From assembly GCF_964355755.1 (NCBI RefSeq), contig NC_092676.1, positions 1,472,288 to 1,536,287 on the forward strand: a DNA stretch of 64,000 bases, written 5' to 3'. The translations under genes were made by a program, and so were the position numbers. The notes under the pieces are model-generated. The model did not search any database. It was not told the DNA's origin and was given only the letters and a program-made list of their open reading frames with translations. The DNA comes from Antedon mediterranea (lineage: Eukaryota; Echinodermata; Crinoidea; Comatulida; Antedonidae). This document shows positions 45,366 to 57,427 of this stretch, piece by piece (the stretch's first letter is position 1; each line of letters opens with the position of its first letter).

Positions 45366-47387
45366 ATGTCGAAACGAAAAGCTATAAAATTTAAAGATAA
45401 AAACGATCAATTTAAGTATGTTAAGAAGATTGAATCTGAAAAACCACAAATATGTTCAAGCTGTGATGATATAAACCAACCTGAATACTACTGCTCTGAA
45501 TGTAAAATGTATCTATGTGGACAATGCACCCAACATCATAAGAGATTCCCTGTATTGAAAGACCATTCACTATACACATTGGATAAAAATAAGGAAGAAC
45601 ATCTGCCAAAAAAATGTAAATATCATGAAGACTGCATGCTTGAATTTTATTGTAGAACTTGCTTGAAGTATGGATGCAAAACTTGTGAGCATGTTTTCCA
45701 TTGTTATCAAGATGAACATACTGTGATTCCATTCAAGATTGCTGCAGAAGAGTTCAACCAAAATGCGATAAAAGTTGGGAAGTGTGCTAAGGAAATAAAA
45801 AGAAAACTAATAAGAAAACGGGACGTTTTCCTATTAAAACGTGACAGTATAACTAAAGAAAGTGCAGACTTCGCATCTCGAATACAAATATGCAAAACAG
45901 CGATTGATTTACAAGAAAAAAACATTATCAAAAACATTCAGGAGAAAAGCAGAGAAATGAAGACAGATCTTGACAAGATTGAAAAAGAAACTAAAGAAAA
46001 CGTTGATGATAGGGTTACAAATATTGATTTAAAGTTGACCAAAGTTGATGAGATGTTGCCAATAATTGACACAATGATGCATAAACCAGAAGATGGAGAA
46101 ACACTTACATCTCATGAGGCAAATGTCAATGGCATTAGAGATGAAGTTTTAGAGATAAACATTGATGAATCAGATTTCAAGATAATTTCTCCTAGTTTCC
46201 TTCCATCTAAAAACTTGAATAAAGTGATAAATTTAGAAGGTATTGGTAAAATTTCAAACGTTGATTGCGAGTATAATGTTGCTGTAGGTGATACATTCAT
46301 TACAGTCATAAAGAAACGGCAATTTTCGGTAACAGTATTCTCAAGTTCACAAGGAAGTGAGAACTCTTTATTGTCTGCCACTTTATTTAACAGGGCAGGT
46401 GTCCAATTCAAGGCTGAGGTGATGTCAATGAGAAATGGAAAGTACATGATAACAGGAAATTGCCCCGAAGAAGGAGATTGGAAGATGAAGATCACTGCTA
46501 GAGGAGAACAAATTACAGGATCACCAGTAAATATCAAGGTGGAAAAAACGGGAGTTGTACAAACCATTCGTTGTAGGCCTATAGAAGAAAGAGTTATAGA
46601 TAAATATGGGTTTCAATTAGGACCTGCCAACAATGTTGCAGATGTAATACTAGATAAAGATGGATGTATACTTGTATCTAATTTAAGTAGATATTTATAC
46701 AAGTTCAACAAAGAATATTCATTTATTGGTAGAATAGAGTTACCAGAAGATACCAGGGCTTCTTGTATGTATCGAATGGATGATGGTCACATTATGTATG
46801 TTAATTTTAACTCAAAAAAACAAGTTGTCATGTGTGATGATAAATTTCAGAAAATTCGTACATTTAGTGAAATATATGGGAAGCCATGTGGATTGACCGT
46901 AAACCAGGAAACTAGAACCTTGTATGTTGCAGACAGTGACAAAAAGTGTGTCTTTAAATTTGATGTTGATAGGGGAACATACCTTTCTACAATAAATACA
47001 CAAAATTACAAAAAAGGAATATATTTTGGACCACATGCTGTTACAATATCGAAAGAGGGGAACTTGATTGTTGCAGACTGTAGAAATCAGAACATACACA
47101 TGTTTGATGCAAATGATAGGTTTATGAAAATTTTTGTGGAAGGAGGTAGGGAAGATGGAAAAGTTATAAGTCCTCGTCATGTAACCATAGATTCTGAAGA
47201 AAACATGTTGGTATCATGTGATCACAGAATACAGTTATTTAATAAACATGGTTCTTTTATCAAGCAAATAGATTCTGGTGAGTTACATATTCCTGTTGGA
47301 ATTGCAATAATCTCTAATAAACCAGAAAGAAGGGTAATAGCCGTAGCAAACACTGGGAGAGACAATGTCAAAATATATAATTATTAA
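45366..47387 (+). CDS. TRIM-NHL family copy 1, RING finger deleted
   Basis: Single coding exon of 673 aa; the ATG follows TTTCCAG directly, as in the other copies. An in-frame start exists further upstream (45303), but its extra residues are unlike the paralogues. The first 14 residues align with the paralogues, then about 65 residues covering the whole RING are missing in frame (KDKNDQ joins FKYVKK). Two B-boxes follow (CSSC...YYCSECKMYLCGQC and KCKYHEDCMLEFYCRTC...EHTVIPF), then a coiled coil, a filamin-type Ig domain (EGDWKMKITARGEQITGSPV) and about five NHL repeats (ILDKDGCILVSN, TLYVADSDKKCVFKF, NLIVADCRNQNIHMFD), ending IYNY. Without a RING it should lack E3 ligase activity but could still dimerise and bind targets. 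Cytoplasmic by family. Confidence 0.9.
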   Translation: MSKRKAIKFKDKNDQFKYVKKIESEKPQICSSCDDINQPEYYCSECKMYLCGQCTQHHKRFPVLKDHSLYTLDKNKEEHLPKKCKYHEDCMLEFYCRTCLKYGCKTCEHVFHCYQDEHTVIPFKIAAEEFNQNAIKVGKCAKEIKRKLIRKRDVFLLKRDSITKESADFASRIQICKTAIDLQEKNIIKNIQEKSREMKTDLDKIEKETKENVDDRVTNIDLKLTKVDEMLPIIDTMMHKPEDGETLTSHEANVNGIRDEVLEINIDESDFKIISPSFLPSKNLNKVINLEGIGKISNVDCEYNVAVGDTFITVIKKRQFSVTVFSSSQGSENSLLSATLFNRAGVQFKAEVMSMRNGKYMITGNCPEEGDWKMKITARGEQITGSPVNIKVEKTGVVQTIRCRPIEERVIDKYGFQLGPANNVADVILDKDGCILVSNLSRYLYKFNKEYSFIGRIELPEDTRASCMYRMDDGHIMYVNFNSKKQVVMCDDKFQKIRTFSEIYGKPCGLTVNQETRTLYVADSDKKCVFKFDVDRGTYLSTINTQNYKKGIYFGPHAVTISKEGNLIVADCRNQNIHMFDANDRFMKIFVEGGREDGKVISPRHVTIDSEENMLVSCDHRIQLFNKHGSFIKQIDSGELHIPVGIAIISNKPERRVIAVANTGRDNVKIYNY

Positions 47388-50278
47388 TTGTCACTGTATA
47401 AAGAATCACCTTCCTGTCTTCTTCTGTCCAATAGAATTAGTTTCTCCACTTGTTTGTAAAGCACTATTCTTCATGTTGGCATAACTTCTGTTCTTTTCCA
47501 TCATGTCATCTAGTAACATTTCTATTGTTCTACTACAAGGGATATTTTTTTCCATTCTATCTTTTCAAATAAATTTGTAAATGTTATCCTTCAATCTGAT
47601 TTCAGCATCTCTCTAGTTATTCACGGCATTTGATTTATTGTGTCCGATAATGCTTTCTTTATAAGCACTTTAATAATTTTTTAAGGTTGTTTAAATGATA
47701 TCAACATATTAATTTTGCCATGCAAATCTTCAAACAAAATATTCTTTAAGGTTGTTTCACTGATCATCTATTTACTCTTACTACTGTTGTTCTTTTTTTT
47801 TTCTTCAACCAATCTTTGGTATTTTGAATTACTTTCTAATTGTTTGGTATTAGCTATCTTTAGGAACTTTAGTTTTACTCGGATCTTCATCACAACTGGC
47901 TACTCAGCTTTAAGCTTGGTTCTTACTAGGGACGCAGCGCAAGGACTTAAGTGATTTGACCAATCACAAGTGAAGGTATGTACGAACTGCCATGTTGTGT
48001 CTCTTACGTGGTCATACCCAATACCTGTTTCCATGTACATCGTTCTCTGTTCAAAACATAAAAAAAAAATTGCTTCTATTGATCAATGGTTGTAAAATGT
48101 ATTTATCAAATAGAAGAACTTAAGTAAGATTTGCACAAGGATGTACTATAGTACTTGATAGAAATAGATGTATAGGCCTATATCAAGTTTTAGTAAAGAT
48201 TTACTGTAGTTTAACAAAGCATATTCATGTTTTAGTAAATGTAGCTACTAGAAATTCATACTTTTGGTAACAAAGAAACTATTGTATTGAATGACAGAAT
48301 GACAGAAATAAAGAAAGTAAGATTATGTATGTACGTAGATCATAAACACGCATGGTGTATTCAATGTAATATTTGTGTTGGTTTTCAATCATAATTTTTA
48401 TCTGTAAGGCTAAATTTATAACAACTGTTAAGTATACTGTAATGAATTCAAGAACAAATAATAATGTAGACAAATGTTTTTAAATTGTAAATAAGAATAG
48501 AATATTACCTTCATTACCTTTCTTTTTATAAACAGTTGTACAACCAGATTTGTAAGTTGTGAAATTGTTAATTTCTTAACAGGAGTGGCATGCACATGAT
48601 TCTATAACAAACAAAAACCAGAATTATTTCCTAAACAACAAATAGGATTTTTTTGTGGTTAATTCATTCATTCTCGTTATTTCGGATAGAACATCCATAC
48701 ACAAATCATACACAAAACAAACAGAGAAACAATTTCACCAAGAAATTAACAAGATAAAATAAAATGTATTGCAGATATAATTATAAATAACTTTCTCTAC
48801 ATTTTCCTGATCTTTGAAAATGAAGTGTAAATTAGGTCCTGCTCTGTCAAAAGTACCATAGTTGAAAGTCAACCAAAAGGTGACAACTTGGTGATGATGA
48901 TTACGCTAGCTTTTTTACATGTATAAAGAAAAGCAAACTATTCCAGATTCTTGTTTATATCCCTCAAAAGATTAAGTTATAGAAGTCTTGTCCAATTATA
49001 AATTAATTTAATGAAATGTCGTTTTCAATGCCTTGCCCGGGCCTAATTACCTTACCTATTAAAACACTGTACCATGCCATCCATTATGGAAAACCATCCT
49101 TGTTGAAGTAATACTATTAGGTAATTAATTAATTAATTAATTATTTCATCTTCATTATACTGGTGTATTATTATTATGTAATCTTATCTTTATTTTGTAT
49201 TTCAAAATGTATTTGAAATTTAGCCATATTGGCTAAAGTATTGATGGCATATGAGTATCAATAAAATAATTTAATTGATATTGCCAATGAACAGTTCTAT
49301 TGATGCAACAATACAATCTGACTGATGAGAGTGAGGATGAGGATAACCAAACAGAAGGATATGCTTGATTGTATAATTATATATAATTACACAAACCAAG
49401 CTAATAAATTAATATAAAGGACCATACCAGTACAATTTTTTCTTCAAATACATAATAAATAAAATGTTGAGGCCAATTAAAAGCATGTGAAAAGTTAGTT
49501 ACATTGGTCTATGAGTCTTTTCACATTATAACATTTTTTGAGCTTATTTGGCTTTCTTCCAGATTTTGCATCTTATTATTTTGTATACTTCTTACTTTAC
49601 TTATAATCTATAATGGTACAGTATGTATGATGCATTGTGAAATAAAATGAATGAATATATAATATCATTTGTACTATGTATATTTATGCTACATTTATTT
49701 GTGTTTCACAAAATATTCTTAAAAGTTCAGACCTGAATGGACAACTACGCTTATGACAACAAGAAGTCTTTATACTTACGGGTGCTAGCCTGTAGGCAGT
49801 GAAACTTCTGAGAAGGATACAATGCAGCCTCTTTAAAACTTACTGTGTTTTAGTAGTTTCTAACATCTGTTGCATTAGAATACACATACACAACGGCTTC
49901 TCATAAATCAATTTTTCTTGGAGTAAATGTCATCAACTTTGAGCATTCAGATATTTAGTTAAATAATTGGTCAAACATATGAAAACATTAGCTAGAATAT
50001 TAGTGTGTTTTGGTTTTAAACTCCTTTTTGCAGATATCTTTCATCTGAACCTGCAAGAATAAAGATTTACAAATAATATGTTAAATGTATTTATGATATG
50101 ATGAATAATTTATTCATATCATGTGACCAGAAAATGTAATAAGTCCTAAAGGACTGCAACTCATTTTAACATTCTGTAGTTTTATGAAATTTGTTATGAA
50201 ATTCATGATGAAAAAGTCTGTTTACACCATGGACTTTTGCCGTGCTTATTCATTATTCATTACTGTACTGAAATTATT
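47388..50278. other. Interval between TRIM copies 1 and 2
   Basis: Contains a partial family B MITE (47910-47975, AAGCTTGGTTCTTACTAGGG), an AATTAATTAATT run near 49125, and minus-strand exon-like segments at 48518-48601 and 49776-49845. Words near 49860 and 50030 (CTTTTTGCAGATATCTTTCA) recur between copies 2 and 3, so part of this interval was duplicated with the genes. Confidence 0.45.
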
Positions 50279-50444
50279 AGTAAATATTCTGGAAATTCCC
50301 AAACCTTAGTTTCATAATATGATAATAATACACTCATTTCCTATCCTTCCTTTTTCCGGCATTGCAGTTCAATATAACGTGAGAATACACTGAATAGACG
50401 CATTGAATGTTGAACATCTAAAACAACAGCACCAGGATTTTAAG
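50279..50444 (+). promoter_or_regulatory. TRIM copy 2 upstream block with a full kappaB-like site
   Basis: AAATATTCTGGAAATTCCCA contains GGAAATTCCC, whose complement GGGAATTTCC fits the Rel/NF-kappaB consensus. CATTTCCTATCCTTCC follows. The block ends at donor TTTTAAG/GTTAGTAG and shares order and spacing with the copy-1 block. The intron would run to the acceptor at 51027. Confidence 0.6.
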
Positions 50445-51027
50445 GTTAGTAGTAGATCTGAACAATTTTGCTTTAAATTGTTAAATTGTATATTTGTATT
50501 AAAATTGATAAACTATAGCACGACAATGACATAAACCAGTCAGAGTTTACTTAAAAAAGTTTTGGATGGGCCCGGTCCAAATAAGTTTAGATCATCACTT
50601 TGTGGTTTGATGTAATTCAGGACATTAGACTTCACCTTTATTTGTATCTTGCAACCGGGTTCGTGTGTTAATATTAAAAAAAAGTCTAAAGAAAGCTTTA
50701 GACTTGTGTTCTGCTGATAAGCAAATACTTGTATACTTTAAATTCAATAATTTGAACCTACCAAATTCAATTCTACAAAATGTATGTCTTTGTGACCAAA
50801 GGTCAAAGGTTGTATAAGGCCAGCAAATGGCACTATACACTATTTGGAAAGTACTTCAGATTCTCAGTTAATGCAAAGTTAATTTTCATTATATTAAACA
50901 TCAACATTTTTTGTCTAGGTAATTTTTTGATAGTCAATATGTGATAATAGCTAAGAAAACATACTGAATTGCAGTGTGATGTGATTTACTAAGCTTTTAT
51001 TTTTTCTTATTGACATATTTTTTACAG

Positions 51028-53150
51028 ATGTCAGAACAAAAAGCAATTTTAGACAAGAAGAATCTTGAATGTGCAATCTGTCTAGAAAGATTCACAGAAC
51101 CAAAAACACTTGAGTGTCTCCATAGTTACTGTCTTCATTGCCTGCAGAGTTTGATGAAAACAAGTGCCAAATTAAAATGTCCAAAATGCTATAAGATGTA
51201 TGATGACCTAAATCAAGTTGATTTGAAAGATCTTACTACCAATGAAATGTTAAGTTATGAAGTTGAGCATTTTAAGAAGATTGAATCAGAAAAACCATCA
51301 ACTTGCTCAAGCTGTGATAATCCACCTGAATACTACTGCTCTGAATGTCAAATGTATCTATGTGGTCAATGTACCCAAGATCATAAGAAATTCCCTGTAT
51401 TGAAAGACCATTTACTGTACACACTAGATAAAAATGTTGAAGATGATTTGGCAAATAAATGTAAAATCCATGAAGACTGCATGCTTGAATTTTATTGTAG
51501 AACTTGCTCTGAAGATGGATGTAAGAAATGTGAACATGTTCTTTGTTGTTACCAAAATGAACATAATGTGATTCCATTCAAGATCGCTGTCGATGAGGTT
51601 AATCAGGACACTGAGGAAATCAAAAACAAACTAAAAGGAACACGTGATACAATAACTAAACACATTTCTGATTTTGAATCTCGAATACAAATATGCAAAA
51701 CAGCGATTGGGTTACAAGAAGAAAACATTATTAAAAAAATTCAGGAAAAAAGCAGAGCACTGATGGCAGATCTTGACAAGATTGAAACAGAAAATAAAGA
51801 AGTTGTTGTTGATGTAGTGAAACAAATTGATTTAAAATTGTCCAAAGTTAATGAGATGTTCCCATTAATGAATACAAGGAACAAACAAGATGAAACACAT
51901 CATGAGGCAAATGTCAATGCTTTTAGAGAAGAAGATTGGAAAACCACTTTAGATGAAATAATTTTAAGAATAAATGCGCCTAGTTTCATTCCATCTAAAA
52001 ACTTGGACAGAGTTATAAATTTAGAAGGCATTGGTAAAATTGTGAATGCTGAATGTACATATGCGGTTGCTGAAGTTGATGAATCTATTACAGTAACCAA
52101 AGAACAGTCATTTGCAGTAAGAGTGGTTTCAAGTTTAGCAGGAAGTGAGACATCTTTATTGCATGCCACTATAATCAACGAATCAGGTAAAGAATCAGCC
52201 ACTGAAGTGAAACACCATGGAAATAGAGTGTACAAAATAACAGGAAGATGTCCTAAAGAAGGAGACTGGAAGATGAAGATCATTGCTAGAGGAGAAAAAA
52301 TCAAAGGATCACCAGTTGATATCAAGGTGGAAGCACTAGGACTAGTACATACCATTGATAACATACAACACCTACGATTACATCAGCACAATGTAAAAGA
52401 TGTCATACTAGATAAAGATGGATGTATAATTGTATCAAGTCATAGTAAATATTTATTGAAGCTTAACAAAGAATATTCATTTATTGGTAGAATAGAGGTA
52501 CCACAAGATGTACAGGTTGATCAGATGCATCAGATGGGTGATGGTCAAATTGTCTATAGTGATTTCTTAAACAATACTGTTGTTATGTGTGATGATAAAT
52601 TTCAACAAATTATTCGTATATTTGGTAAAGGAAAAATAAAACATCCATGTGGATTGACATTAAATAAAAAAAAACTAGAACCATGTATGTTGCAGATTGG
52701 GAATGTCATTGTGTGTTTAAATTTAATGTTGATAATGGTGAATGCATTGGCACAATAGGTTCAGAAGGCACCAAAGGTGGCCAAATGGTTAAGCCATGTA
52801 GTGTTACTCTTACAAAAGAAGGAAACCCAATTGTTGCAGACTGGGAGACTCACAGAATACAAATGTTTGATGCAAATGATAAGTTTATGAGAATTCTTGT
52901 TTGTAGAGGTCATGAAGATGGCCATGTTTTACACCCTGATTATGTAGCCATAGATTCTGAGGAAAACATACTGGTAGTAACTAAAGACAAAGTACAATTA
53001 TTTGATCAAAATGGGGCTTTTATCAGACGAATTGATGATGGTTGCTTTACTTCTCTTTTTGGAATTGAAATAATGACTAATCAACCAAGAATGATAGTAG
53101 TTACCACAACAAACAATGAAAAAGACAATTTAAAAATATATAATTATTAA
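51028..53150 (+). pseudogene. TRIM-NHL family copy 2, frameshifted in the NHL region
   Basis: The ATG at 51028 follows TTTACAG. The first frame runs 576 codons to a stop at 52758 with RING (LECAICLERFTEPKTLECLH), two B-boxes, coiled coil, filamin-type Ig domain and the first NHL repeats. It then derails at a run of nine A's (52666-52674), where copy 4 has AAGGAAA (seven bases). From about 52683 the correct sequence continues in another frame (MYVADWECHCVFKF) to the usual IYNY end at 53150. The break removes about the last three NHL repeats, the substrate-binding surface, but leaves the ligase part intact. It may be a decaying gene, a truncated functional form or an assembly error in a homopolymer. 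Confidence 0.82.
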
Positions 53151-55264
53151 AAACACATTATCTTACTTCAATATTCTAGTCGAAGAAATCAAAGTGGGCA
53201 AAATTTGCTAAAACAAAAATAAAACATGATATTTAGAGAAATATCAAAACTATAGGTCACTGTATATAAATAACATCACTGAAATTGTATTACAATTGTA
53301 AGGTAAGTCTCACATTTTATATTCAATATGTGACAATTAAAGTATGTCTATGTTTATGACAAGTAAACAATTCATTTAGAAGATGATGTCATAATCATCA
53401 GATCCCTAAATTATCAAACGTAAATATGAGTAAATAGGTGGTTTGTATAACCGGTGATTGTCACATCATTAGTGATTTCTTAAAACAAACTAATTTCTGA
53501 TTGTAAATTTGAATCTTGATAATGGTGACTTTCTTGGTTTATTTTATTTACCTTTCAAAAGGCTGTAACCTCAGAACAAATGTCATTACCAAAAAAAAAG
53601 CATTACCATTTATTCATTAACTTTTTTTATATTATATGTAATGTAATGATAATGAACATGAGTCATTTTCAAGTGACATTTTTTAAGTCACTATAGACTA
53701 CAAATCTACGTTTTCTTTTAACCATTTTTCTATCACTTGTCAAAATATAAAGTTAGATTGTTAAAAGTGTACATAGAATTATTAGTCACAGCTCACTATG
53801 TCGGTCGGTCAGTTGGTCGGTTGGTAAACACTAACTCAAATTTGAGCATGCGACTGCAGCCATGTATATGGCCTAGTTTATGAATGTGTATGTTTTCCTG
53901 CAAGTAGATTACCACCAATTATAGATATGATTCTATTCCATCTTGGCAATTTATGACAAGATTCTCTAATATTGCTAATAAATAAACATTCTTATATTAA
54001 TACAAAGTTTAACTGCAACTGAAGGAATGAATTAAATGTATAATATTAAATATTGTTTGTACTTTGTGTTTCATTTATTTGTGTTTATTGTTTGAACAAA
54101 TATTTAAATTTATTATTTTTTCAATTTTTCATTTCAATATGGCAATGCAAGAAGTTTCTTTATCTATAGAGATGTCAAAAAGTTGTAAAGAATACATAGT
54201 AGCTTCTTGTAAATCCATCTAAAATCTTCCATTGAATTAGAATATGTTGCGCCCGTAAAGCCTTTTAATACAAGGATGATAACAATGACAATGATTAGAT
54301 AAATACCTTTTCTACAGAAAAAAAAATTAATCAGAAAAGTTTTCATCCTAGAACTATACCATAACCATGTATATTGTCTTGAAAATAAAATTTGAACAAA
54401 TCAAATGACATCATGATTCTCTGATTAATATAATAATTGCTTATCAATAATCATTCTTATTAATATAAGCTGAACTGCTGGTTTGAAAGAACGTTCTTAA
54501 ACTCCAAACAAATCTTTGCAGATATCATTCATAACCCCACAAAGTACTGTAATATTTTCTTAATATTATCATATTATCTAATAAGCAACTCAGTCGCAAT
54601 AAAGCATACAACCACCAAATATAGGTATCAGTACCACAGATTTCAAATATGAATTCAAGTTTTAATGATTTATTTTTTAGATTATAATATTTCTAATGAT
54701 TTTTATGATTCCTTATTTTAATAATTATTCATTGGCATCATACAATATAGGTAGTAAAATAAATTCAGTCCTTTTTTGTATCTGTTTTTATAGATGCATA
54801 TGGTAACATTTCGAACATCAAATCCATAATCCTCACTCGGGCCCAAATTTGTTGTCAACATCTGGAATAAACCAACTGTAACAGTACCAAATCAATAATT
54901 TGATTGATTTCATTGTACTGACCAATCAGCTTCTTGGACAGTTAACAATGTATATCATAATACAGTAGACTGTAGACTACAAATAATCACTTCCTTCTCA
55001 TCGCATTTGGACTAATGCTTCCATTGTAAAAGAAAAACTAGAACGTAAACGTAAGTGTAACACTTTAAAATGTTTAGAATGTTTAATTTGTTGTTAGTTT
55101 GTATCAATTGTAATAACTGTTTTTAAAGTTACAGAGATAATACTGAATATTTTAGAAATACCAACAAAATATGTTTAGAACACAACATCTTTCATACGGC
55201 ATTAACATAATCATATGCTAGATACTGTTGAGACATACAGTACATTTGTTTTATTTTTTTATAG
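53151..55264. other. Interval between TRIM copies 2 and 3, including the copy-3 upstream blocks
   Basis: Mostly AT-rich. CTGACCAATCAGCTTC at 54919-54934 carries a CCAAT box and is shared with the regions before copy 4 and at 62.4 kb. CATTTGGACTAATGCTTCCA follows, with a donor GTAAAC/GTAAGT at 55050. A degraded kappaB-block relative (ATATTTTAGAAATACCAAC) is at 55147-55165. The acceptor TTTTTTATAG ends at 55264. Confidence 0.5.
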
Positions 55265-57427
55265 ATGACGGAACAAAAAGCATTTCAGTTTTTAGATAAA
55301 AATGATCTTGAATGTGCAATCTGTCTAGAAAGACTGACAGAACCAAAAACACTTGAGTGTCTCCATAGTTACTGTCTTCATTGCCTGCAGAGTTTGATTA
55401 AAACAAGCGGCAAAATAAAATGTCCAAAATGCTGTAAGATGTATGATGACCTAAATCAATTTGACTTGAAAAATCTTACTAGCAATGAAATGTTAAGCTA
55501 TCAAGTTGAGTATGTTAAGAAGATTGAAAAAGAAAAACCATCAACATGTTTAAGCTGTGATGATAACCAACCTGAATACTACTGCTCTGATTGTCAACTG
55601 TATTTATGTGGACAATGCATCCATCAGCATGAAATAATCCCTTTATTGAAAAACCATTCACTGTACACATTGGATAAAAATGAGGAAGATGATCTGCTAC
55701 ATAAATGTAAAAATCATGGAACCTGCATCCTTGAATTTTATTGTAAAACTTGTTCTAAAAGTGGATGTAACAAATGTGAACATGTTCTTTGTTGTTATCA
55801 AAATGAACATAATGTGATTCCATTCAAGATTGCTGTAGATGAGTTCAATCAGAATGCTACAGAAGTTAAGAAAAGTGCTGAAGAAATTAAAGACAAACTG
55901 AAAGCAGCCCGTGGTATTATAACTAAACAAAGTTCAGACTCTGCATCGAGAATACAAATATGCAGAACAGCAATTGATTTACAAGAAAAAAATATGATCA
56001 AAAAGATTCAGGAAAAAAGTAGAGCAATGATAACAGATCTTGACAAGATTTCCAAAGAAGATAAAGAACTTGCTGATGACAGAGTTAGAAATATTGATTC
56101 AAAGTTGTTGAAATTTGACGAGATTTTGCCAATAATTGACACAATGATGAACCAACCAGAAGAAAGAGAAACACTTAAATCTCACGAAGCAAATATCAAT
56201 GCTGCTAAAGATGAGTTTTCGAAAACCAATTTTGATGAATCATCAACTTTAAGAATAAATGCGCCTAGTTTCATTCCATCTAAAAACTTGGACAGAGTTA
56301 TAAATTTAGAAGGCATTGGTAAAATTGCGAATGCTGAATGTACATATGAAGTTGCTGAAGATAAAGTACCTATTACAGTCACAAAGGGACAGTCATTTGA
56401 GGTAAGAGTAGTTTCAAGTTCAGCAGGAAGTGAGAAATCTCTACAAATGTATGCCAGTTTATTTAATGAATCAGGTGAAAAATCAGCCATTGAAGTAAAA
56501 CACCAGAGAAGTGGAGACTACAAAATAAAAGGAAGATGCCATAAAGAAGGAGATTGGAAGATGATGATAACTGCTAGAGGAGAACAAATCAAAGGATCAC
56601 CAGTGGATATCAAGGTGGAAGCACTAGGTCTTGTACATACCATTGATGTACAATGCCTACAATTAGATAACAATGACATAGTAGTAAAAGATGTCATACT
56701 AGATAAAGATGGATGTATAATTGTATCTAGTCTTAATAAACATTTATTGAAGTTCAACCAAGAATATTCATTTATCGGTAGAATAGAGGTACCAGAAGAT
56801 GTAGAAGTTTTTCTTATGCATCAAATGGGCGATGGTCACATTGTGTACAGTGATTACCTGAACAATACTGTTGTTAAGTGTGATGATCAATTTCAACAAA
56901 TGGGTACATTTGGTAAGGGAACATTAAAATATCCACATGGCTTGACAGTGAATAAGCAAACTAGGATTATGTATGTGGCTGATAGACAATCCCATTGTGT
57001 GTTTAGATTTAATATTGATAACGGTATACTTCTTGGTCAAATTGGTTCAATAGGTAGAAAAAAAGGCAAAATGAAACAACCATATGGTGTCACTCTTACA
57101 AAAGAAGAGAATGTGATAATTACAGACTATGGAAATAACAGAATACAAATGTTTGATGCAAATGGTAATATAATGAGAATTCTTGTAGGCAGTGGTAATA
57201 AAGATGGTCATGTTCTTAAACCTCGTCATGTAGCTATAGATTCTGAGGAAAACATGTTAGTATCAAGTGATCACAAATTGCAATTATTTGATAAAAACGG
57301 GGTTTTTATCAAACGAATAGATGATGGTGGATTAAGTATTCCCTGTGGATTAAGCTTAATCTCCAACAGACCAAGAAGGGTAGCCGTAGTAAACCAGGGT
57401 AACAATGTAAAAATATATAATTATTGA
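55265..57427 (+). CDS. TRIM-NHL family copy 3, intact
   Basis: Predicted RING E3 ubiquitin ligase of 720 aa in one coding exon; ATAG directly precedes the ATG. The C3HC4 RING has ligands C17, C20, C32, H34, C37, C40, C53 and C56. B-box 1 covers 95-122 and B-box 2 148-182. The coiled coil (about 195-300) has RIQICRTAIDLQEKNMIKKI. A filamin-type Ig domain (about 345-455) follows, with HKEGDWKMMITARGEQIKGS. The NHL beta-propeller (about 465-720) has repeats VILDKDGCIIVSS, IMYVADRQSHCVFRF, NVIITDYGNNRIQMFD and NMLVSSDHKLQLFDKNG, ending VKIYNY. The domain order matches TRIM2/TRIM3/TRIM71-type proteins. Lineage-specific expansion makes one-to-one orthology unlikely. The target is unknown; NHL domains bind RNA or protein. 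Confidence 0.92.
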   Translation: MTEQKAFQFLDKNDLECAICLERLTEPKTLECLHSYCLHCLQSLIKTSGKIKCPKCCKMYDDLNQFDLKNLTSNEMLSYQVEYVKKIEKEKPSTCLSCDDNQPEYYCSDCQLYLCGQCIHQHEIIPLLKNHSLYTLDKNEEDDLLHKCKNHGTCILEFYCKTCSKSGCNKCEHVLCCYQNEHNVIPFKIAVDEFNQNATEVKKSAEEIKDKLKAARGIITKQSSDSASRIQICRTAIDLQEKNMIKKIQEKSRAMITDLDKISKEDKELADDRVRNIDSKLLKFDEILPIIDTMMNQPEERETLKSHEANINAAKDEFSKTNFDESSTLRINAPSFIPSKNLDRVINLEGIGKIANAECTYEVAEDKVPITVTKGQSFEVRVVSSSAGSEKSLQMYASLFNESGEKSAIEVKHQRSGDYKIKGRCHKEGDWKMMITARGEQIKGSPVDIKVEALGLVHTIDVQCLQLDNNDIVVKDVILDKDGCIIVSSLNKHLLKFNQEYSFIGRIEVPEDVEVFLMHQMGDGHIVYSDYLNNTVVKCDDQFQQMGTFGKGTLKYPHGLTVNKQTRIMYVADRQSHCVFRFNIDNGILLGQIGSIGRKKGKMKQPYGVTLTKEENVIITDYGNNRIQMFDANGNIMRILVGSGNKDGHVLKPRHVAIDSEENMLVSSDHKLQLFDKNGVFIKRIDDGGLSIPCGLSLISNRPRRVAVVNQGNNVKIYNY

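Noticed and set aside
46112-46567. Minus-strand frames of 100-155 codons opposite each TRIM gene
   Set aside because: The same shadow appears in every paralogue because the sense protein is conserved; the antisense protein has no family features.
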